From: Calliphora vicina
Lineage: Eukaryota; Arthropoda; Insecta; Diptera; Calliphoridae
DNA: 64,000 nt
Assembly (NCBI RefSeq): GCF_958450345.1
Contig: NC_088780.1
Coordinates: forward strand, 108,760,226-108,824,225
Direction of reading: 5' to 3'
Positions 58,272-64,000 of this stretch are shown one piece after another. The translations under genes and the position numbers were made by a program. The stretch's first letter is position 1; every line of letters starts with the position of its first letter. The notes under the pieces were generated by a model. That model was given only the letters and a program-made list of their open reading frames with translations. It ran no database searches and was not told the DNA's origin.

Positions 58272-59924
58272 CAGACTGTCAAAGGTAACCAATTATGAAT
58301 AGATAACGTATATATTAATGACGTTCAAAGCTGCCATATATAAGTTCATTTCTCTCTACAATTGTGTTTTCTGACATGTCTAGATGGAGAATACAATTGT
58401 ATGATGTTGCAATTTTGAAGATTTCTCCTCTGATATCCCAGAATAAACTGTTATGTTAACATTGTTTTAAGTTACCTGGAGAACAATTGTTTGCTTATAC
58501 AGCTCCGGTTCCGTGACGATTTATAATTATACTGTGACCTTTGAATATTTATCCACTGAAGAACGGAATTGTTCACTTATGTCTTGTAGACATCCAATAA
58601 AATTTCGTTATCCATGCTCTATGTGCTGACAAGAGCATTTTACAGCACCATGTTTATAGTAGTATTCTCTAGATCAACGAAGGTAACCACACTGAAGCAA
58701 TGCAACTCTCCAGTCTCCGATCATGCATGTATGTAAACAACTGTTCCCAAATTGATACCTGTGAGTGTTTTAAGAATCCTGCTTCTACCTATTAGGTGAG
58801 GATGATTCACAATGATGATTCACAATCTGAATTTGAATTCCATCTACCGCAACGCTAATATTGTGGTTTACATCCTTCGTCCCAATAGTGTAGACTGTTG
58901 CCGAAGACTTCGTGGGTGATAGTAGCAGATAGCGCGCAGCAAAGAAATTGTGTATTTCTCAATCATCGTAACAGCCAATCAACATATTGGAGAAAATCTA
59001 AGGGGTTTTAACTTCACAAATGAGTGGTGGCTACTCTAAAAAATCTCTATTATATGTGAAGCTTCTTAACGGCAACACGGAATTAGCTCCAGATACTGCA
59101 GGGTAAATACATGACATACACACAGAGACTAACATACACATGAACATTCATTTTAAATAGCACTAATTATAATGGAAAATAACGTAAAGAAAAATACACT
59201 ATAACGAGCACTGTGAACATTAATAATGTCTCTCCACTTAGTGGTTAATTATAGAAAATGATGGTCTCGTTAACAAAAATTACAACAACAACTACAAGCA
59301 TATACAAAATGTACAAAATAAGAGAAACAATATAAAATACTCGTACAATAAAACTTTAAAAAAATGAGCAAAAGGTAAAAAAAACAGGAAGAAACAGAGA
59401 AACGAATTAAGAAGATTTAAAATAAGAAAATGTACGCGACATGAACTCAAAAACACTGAAGAGGAAACAAAAGGGGAGACTTCCTGCAACATATCAATGC
59501 AAGTACACTCAAAAGGAAATAATCGAGTATATACAGGCACTATTTTTAACCTGTTCCTTTTTTAAATTTTTATGGCAAATGCTATCTAGTAACTACATAC
59601 TGTACTATCTAGTTTTTGTATTACTCCTATTATTTATATATGTATTTAAGAAAAAGTTTCGAAAATCACTAAAGTAAGCAGTGTGGAAAGGAGGTTGTAG
59701 ACCACTACACAACTTTTCGTTGTAGTTCATTAAACAGAGTAGACACTATTTATCCAGAGAATGAATGTTATAGTATGTACAGTTTGTATGTGGGAATGTG
59801 TGCTATAATCTAACAAAACTAACAAAAAAAGTCATCAGAACTTTATACTTAAGCATGGTTTTAGGAATTTTAGTTTTGCATTTCTGTTGATTTCTATAAG
59901 CTGTAAAAAACAGAAATGTACAAA
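58272..59924. other. No recognised gene
   Basis: Mixed-composition stretch to about 59100, then AT-rich. ACAATTGTGTTTTC and AGAATACAATTGTATG near 58357-58405 are small inverted words. A plus frame at 59441-59677 has a basic start and a hydrophobic segment, but no family is recognised and it is likely chance. Confidence 0.4.
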
Positions 59925-60712
59925 CGGGCCTGACAATGGAATCCATACAAGCTCTGCTACAAAATGACACTTTTTTCAGAACTTGAAAAGCGACCTAATG
60001 GGGGGTTTTCAAAAATTTTTAAACACCCTCATAATTTTGAGTTATTTTGAAAAAAAAAAACATTTTTAGGACAGGTAGTACATTAGTACCTCTAACTAAC
60101 ACATTTTTAGACCGATTTCAAAATTAAGCTTTCATAAAATGTATGCATAAAATTTATATTCCAAGAAATGAGTTAAATTTTTATAAAAATTTTCTATTTT
60201 TTATTTTTTTGTAATTTTTTAAATTCAACAATAGTTATTTAAATTTTTTACTATGAAAACCTATTTCTTTTTGCACAATGTTTTAAAGACATTTTTATAT
60301 GAAAAAACGAGACATTACATGTTAAAATCGGTTCATATTTACAAAAGTTTCTAAACTTTTTCGAAAAAAGTTTAAAAAAATTGCACGTCATTTAAAAGTG
60401 TAATCGTCACCAAAGTGATGTTTTTAAAAATGTGAGTGATTTTAAAAATTTGTTTTTGTTTTGTGTACACAATTTTCAAATTATGAAAGGCAAATCAACG
60501 CTTGAATTTTTGTGCGTTTGTTTGGTTCACAATTTGTACAAAAAACAAATTTTTGAAATGTGTGAATTGTTGTTTTTGCTTTGCACATAAATATCACTTT
60601 GGTGACGTGATTTACAAAATTAGGGCCCAATTTTCTTTCCAAACCCGTTAAAAATAATTAAAGTCGGACCAAAACTGACTGAGTTACATGTCGATAAGTT
60701 GACGAACATCAC
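59925..60712 (-). repeat. Dispersed repeat E, copy 2
   Basis: Inverse of 40280-41935 without the family C insertion: 'GAACTTGAAAAGCGACCTAA', 'ACACATTTTTAGACCGATTT', 'CTAAACTTTTTCGAAAAAAG', 'CCAATTTTCTTTCCAAAC', 'TAAGTTGACGAACATCAC'. A 202-bp MITE interrupts it at 60405. Confidence 0.75.
60405..60606. mobile_element. Small MITE nested in repeat E
   Basis: Left CGTCACCAAAGTGATG and right ATCACTTTGGTGACG are inverted ends (15 bp). 202 bp; interior is TTTGTTTTTG/ACAAAAAACA-rich, non-coding. Absent from the other E copy at the equivalent place (after GTTTGGAAAGAAAA). Confidence 0.75.
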
Positions 60713-60749
60713 AGATTTTGACACAGAAGACAAATATCGCCCAGACCAG

Positions 60750-60836
60750 CCAAAAAGTCCGAAAAAAGAGCATGTGCCAAATTTTATCGAAATACCTTTA
60801 AAATTGCGACCTGTACTATGGTGGTGTAGGGTATAA
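60750..60836 (-). mobile_element. Family C fragment
   Basis: 'AAATTTTATCGAAATACCTT', 'AAAATTGCGACCTGTACTAT' and 'GGTGGTGTAGGGTATAA' are family C words in reverse orientation with a large internal deletion. Confidence 0.65.
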
Positions 60837-61223
60837 ATATGTATTCGGTTTAAAAAAACAAGGCGATAATAGCAAAAAAATAGTAATACATACTACAATA
60901 ATTAAGTTAAAAAATTAAAGATAGTCAGTTTAAACTATTATTTTTTTTTTAATTTTAATAAGTTGTAATTCAAATTATCTTGAAAATAGTCAAGGGTTTT
61001 TGTTTTTTCAGTCGTGGTTGACATACTCATGAAATTGTCCATATCTAACAAAATTGACTAATACAACTGTTACCGGAATGCCTGGACTTAAAAGATAAAA
61101 ATACATAGATTAACAAAGGCGTTCCTTTATTTAAAATCGAATAGGGCATTGGGAATGAAGACTATTGGGGCGAAATAATAAAAGTCGATCATACTTTTTC
61201 CGGGAAGAAAGAAAAAACTAATT

Positions 61224-61520
61224 AAAACAAGTAAGAAAGTATAGTCGGTCAAGCCCTACCATATATATGGACCAATCGCCATAAAAGATTTATGAGAGCT
61301 TAACTATTTTCAGATAGAGAAATAATGGACCGAATCTGACCAAATTCAATAGGCTTCGTCCTTGGGGCAACACGTTGTATCGAATTTTGTCGAATTGTCT
61401 TTGAAATTGCGACCTGTAGTTTGATTACAGGGTTTACATGGACGGACGGGCAGACGGGCGGACATCGCTTAATCGACTCAGAAAGTGATCTTGAGAGATT
61501 GGTATACCTTTTTAAGGGGT
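61224..61520 (-). mobile_element. Family C Helentron-like, reverse, internally deleted
   Basis: 'AAAACAAGTAAGAAAGTATA', hairpin remnant GTCGGTCAAGCCCTACCAT, 'ATAATGGACCGAATCTGACC', 'GACGGACGGGCAGACGGGCG', 'AATCGACTCAGAAAGTGATC'. The 5' block is missing. Confidence 0.75.
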
Positions 61521-61647
61521 TCTAATTAATTAGTGGCATTTGATCAAATTGTCAAATGCCGATTGGAAGATCAATTGTTCCGATGCCTTGTTGAAAATGT
61601 TCGTTTCCTTCCTATTAATAACACAACAACATCGAAAAATTTTTAGA

Positions 61648-62510
61648 GGCTTTTTAAACCACTACACAATTTTGATGTATTGTGTTTCCAGTAGTATAAA
61701 TATGGTACAAATTTTAAATTCTATGGAGAAATTTTTTTTCTAAAATTGTTATTTTTTTTAGATGTTTCTCCACATAATTTATGATAACTCAAAAACATAG
61801 AAAAGTTCAAATTTACACAACCTTTATATTAAGTTTTAATCGGCTCAGTAGTTTCGGATTTATAATAACAAATTGCAGCAAAAAATATATTTTTTACGTG
61901 AAAATAGATAATTTTTGTGTTTTAAAAACCTCATAAAAAATCGAAAACGGCAGAACTTGTTCAGGTTTATTACTTTGTCGCAAAGCCGCTTATAATAGTT
62001 AAAATTAAAATTTTGTGAAAATGAGGGAATTCACTTAATTGTGAATAAATTCGAAAAGTATCAATAAATTTGTATGTCCGATATCTCATTTTGTTGCTAT
62101 TATAGGCGGCTTTGCGACAAAGTAATAAACTTGAACAATTTCTGCCGTTTTACATTTTCCATGAGTTTTTTAAAACACAAAAATTAGCTATTTTCATGTA
62201 AAAAATATATTTTTTGTTTCAATTTGTTATTATAACTCCGAAACTACTGAACCGATTAAAACGTAAAATATAAACAGATTGAAGGTTATGTAAATTTGAA
62301 ATTTTCTGAGTTTACTTCAATAATATCGGACTAACCCTTTTTGAGTTATCATAAATTATGTGGAGAAAAACCAAAAAAAATTCTCAAATTTAGAAAAAAA
62401 AAATTTAAAAAAAATCTATCCATAGAATTCAAAAATGTTACCATTTTTGTACTTAGGTAACCATGATGCATCAAATCTATATAGTGGTTAGTGTAGCCTT
62501 TCTTTTGCTG
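61648..62510. repeat. Large foldback, ~400-bp arms, ~100-bp centre
   Basis: The left arm carries 'TTCTCCACATAATTTATGAT', 'TTCGGATTTATAATAACAAA', 'AAAACGGCAGAACTTGTTCA', 'TATTACTTTGTCGCAAAGCC'. The right arm carries their inverses in mirrored order: 'GGCTTTGCGACAAAGTAATA' (62107), 'TGAACAATTTCTGCCG', 'TTTGTTATTATAACTCCGAA', 'ATCATAAATTATGTGGAGAA'. Arms are diverged 10-20% by eye. No protein, no clean TSD. Unclassified foldback. Confidence 0.85.
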
Positions 62511-64000
62511 TTGACCTGTGTCAATTAATTTAAAAAAATATATGTATTTCAAATCTTTTGGACTGACCTGAAAATTATTTATCCAAAACAATAAAATAAG
62601 AGGTTTCAAAACTAAAGAACAAAAAATATATGTATATATAACCCAACATTAGAAACATTAAAATTATAAAGGTCCTAACAGCAGCTACGTACATACATAC
62701 CCACTTTATGTATGGTGCAACCATTTATCTCATACTCCAGCCAGTAGCAAAAAAAAAAAACAAAAAAAAGAAACGAACACATACAGCAACATTTATGATT
62801 TCACAAAAAGATATCAAGCATATAAACCGCAAATTGGAAGCGATATTAAATTGTTCGTGCAACAAAAATAAAAAAAAAACATACGCTTCTTCTATCTACC
62901 ATCATCAACTGCAACAACAATAAATTTTAGTCAATTTAAATAATTTTCCACAGCAAATTGAGTACAACGAACAAACCCTGTGCGCCACAGAAAATCCCCT
63001 TCTCATAAATGCCACATCCATCAAACAAACAAAACAGAATCCCAAAAAGAACTCAAAAGAGTTTATCACAAATAACGCCTGCGCTCAAGGAGTTGTGGCC
63101 TTAAACAACAGAGAATGAGTGGTTTTAGTTGAGAAAGAGAAGGCCTGTCAGAGGCCGTTTCACTCCCTGTTTAATATTTACTCGAATTTTTATTTTTTTT
63201 TTGTTGAATTCATAATTGTAATGTATCTTTTGGATTAAAGTAAAGTATAAGTGGTTGTTGTTTGTTTGTTTGTCCAATGTATATGTTTGTTTGTATGTTG
63301 CTTGTTGGTATCTTTTGATGTGTAGTACATTCATTTGTATGTGTGGGCTTGAGTATCTGTGTGTATGTTTGTTTGTGTTAAGTACTTTTATAAAATTGTT
63401 CTCCCCATTTTCTATTATGGAGTACAAATAGTTTTTCAGTTGTTTGTGTTGGTTTTTTTTTTATAAATATTTTTCTACAAGTACTTGTGGTAAAATGAAA
63501 TTGCTGTTGCTCTCTCCCGTTATTGTTCGACTTCAGTGATTCACTAAATGCTGCAGTTTATTATAAAAATATGTAATAATAACCAGAATAAAAGTTACAA
63601 ATTGTGATTGAAGTTCAGGGATGGCCACCATCCATGTTAATATAAAAAATCATAATACAATTTTCCTTAAATTCTTTTTCAACAAATTTTAATCTTAATG
63701 ATGAACAAAAATTTGTTTAATTAAAAACAATTTAAATAAATGATTGATAATTAAAAAACTTTTTAATCTTCTAATTTAGATAAATGTAAATTTCCAACAA
63801 AGATTTCGCAAAATAATATGTCTTTAGGAAAAATCGTCTATCACTCATATATATGAATGTATATGCACAGTTGACAATAATGAAAGCAGAACATTTTAAT
63901 GACATCTAATTAGCATCTCAATAGTAAATGGCCCCTGCACTGGCTGGCGGTGATGCTCTGCTGCTGCTCCTACACAGCTAACAACACAAAAATACTAAAT
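62511..64000. other. No recognised gene
   Basis: A-rich tract 62750-62780, TGTTTGTTTGT runs at 63260-63380. The last ~80 bases (63930-64000, GGCTGGCGGTGATGCTCTGC...) are less AT-rich but too short to call an exon. Confidence 0.4.

Noticed and set aside
62700..62930. Lysine-rich 71-codon frame
   Set aside because: Arises from A-rich runs (62750-62780); no support.

Overview
This window is eukaryotic, non-coding and very AT-rich. It looks like a large intron or intergenic/repeat-rich tract from a higher (calyptrate-like) fly. The reasons are DINE-1/Helentron-like repeats carrying the fly-type 'GACCCTATAAAGTATATATA...' block and CCGTCTGTC-type microsatellites, mariner and hAT relics, Jockey-type LINE relics, and a high density of palindromic MITEs. 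The species call is inference. No intact host gene, tRNA or rRNA was recognised: open frames are short, mostly AT-biased chance frames or frames inside repeats. The only recognisable protein sequence belongs to decayed transposons.

Layout. 1-500: half of a foldback repeat (family A) and a Helentron-like tail. 3.8-5.2 kb: palindromic MITE, Helentron-like piece, partial hAT. 6.8-10.05 kb: LINE RNase H relics on the minus strand around a ~112-bp tandem array (about 16 units, 7.13-8.88 kb). 12.5-13.2 kb: TIR element. 14-15.7 kb: small MITEs, a family C repeat, a mariner N-terminal relic. 17.4-19.5 kb: 1.2-kb palindrome (family A) plus a Helentron-like copy. 21.1-23.3 kb: a hAT relic with a perfect 8-bp target duplication inside another repeat. 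24.3 and 34.8 kb: two copies of a repeat bounded by ACCCAGCAGTT (family D). 26.5-26.9 kb: LINE reverse-transcriptase relic. 28.3-29.06 kb: hAT-type MITE with perfect 8-bp TSD. 31.7-34.1 kb: family A piece, then a three-level nest (foldback, Helentron-like, MITE). 37.2-38.2 kb: Tc1-like MITE between related palindromes. 40.3-44.9 kb: family E with nested family C, family A split by a hAT that itself carries a PIF/Harbinger-like MITE, then a near-complete family C copy. 45.3-48.96 kb: Helentron-like copies, one with ~36 ACAG units, and a 1.8-kb element with perfect 34-bp TIRs. 49.6-50.2 kb: MITE. 51.5-53.4 kb: inverted family C pair and a mariner pseudogene. 54.1-55.7 kb: hAT-like element with long TIRs carrying ~6 units of the same ~112-bp satellite. 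57.8-58.3 kb: 5'-truncated Jockey-type LINE with poly(A) signal and TSD. 59.9-62.5 kb: family E copy, family C pieces, and a ~0.85-kb foldback with ~400-bp arms.

The genes do not work together as a pathway; the organisation is layers of transposon insertion. The most interesting structures are the satellite-carrying hAT-like element with a second inverted array 45 kb away, the large palindromes that could fold into long hairpin RNA if transcribed, and several nests where an uninterrupted copy in the same window fixes the insertion point. All family names beyond what motifs show directly are inferences without database search.
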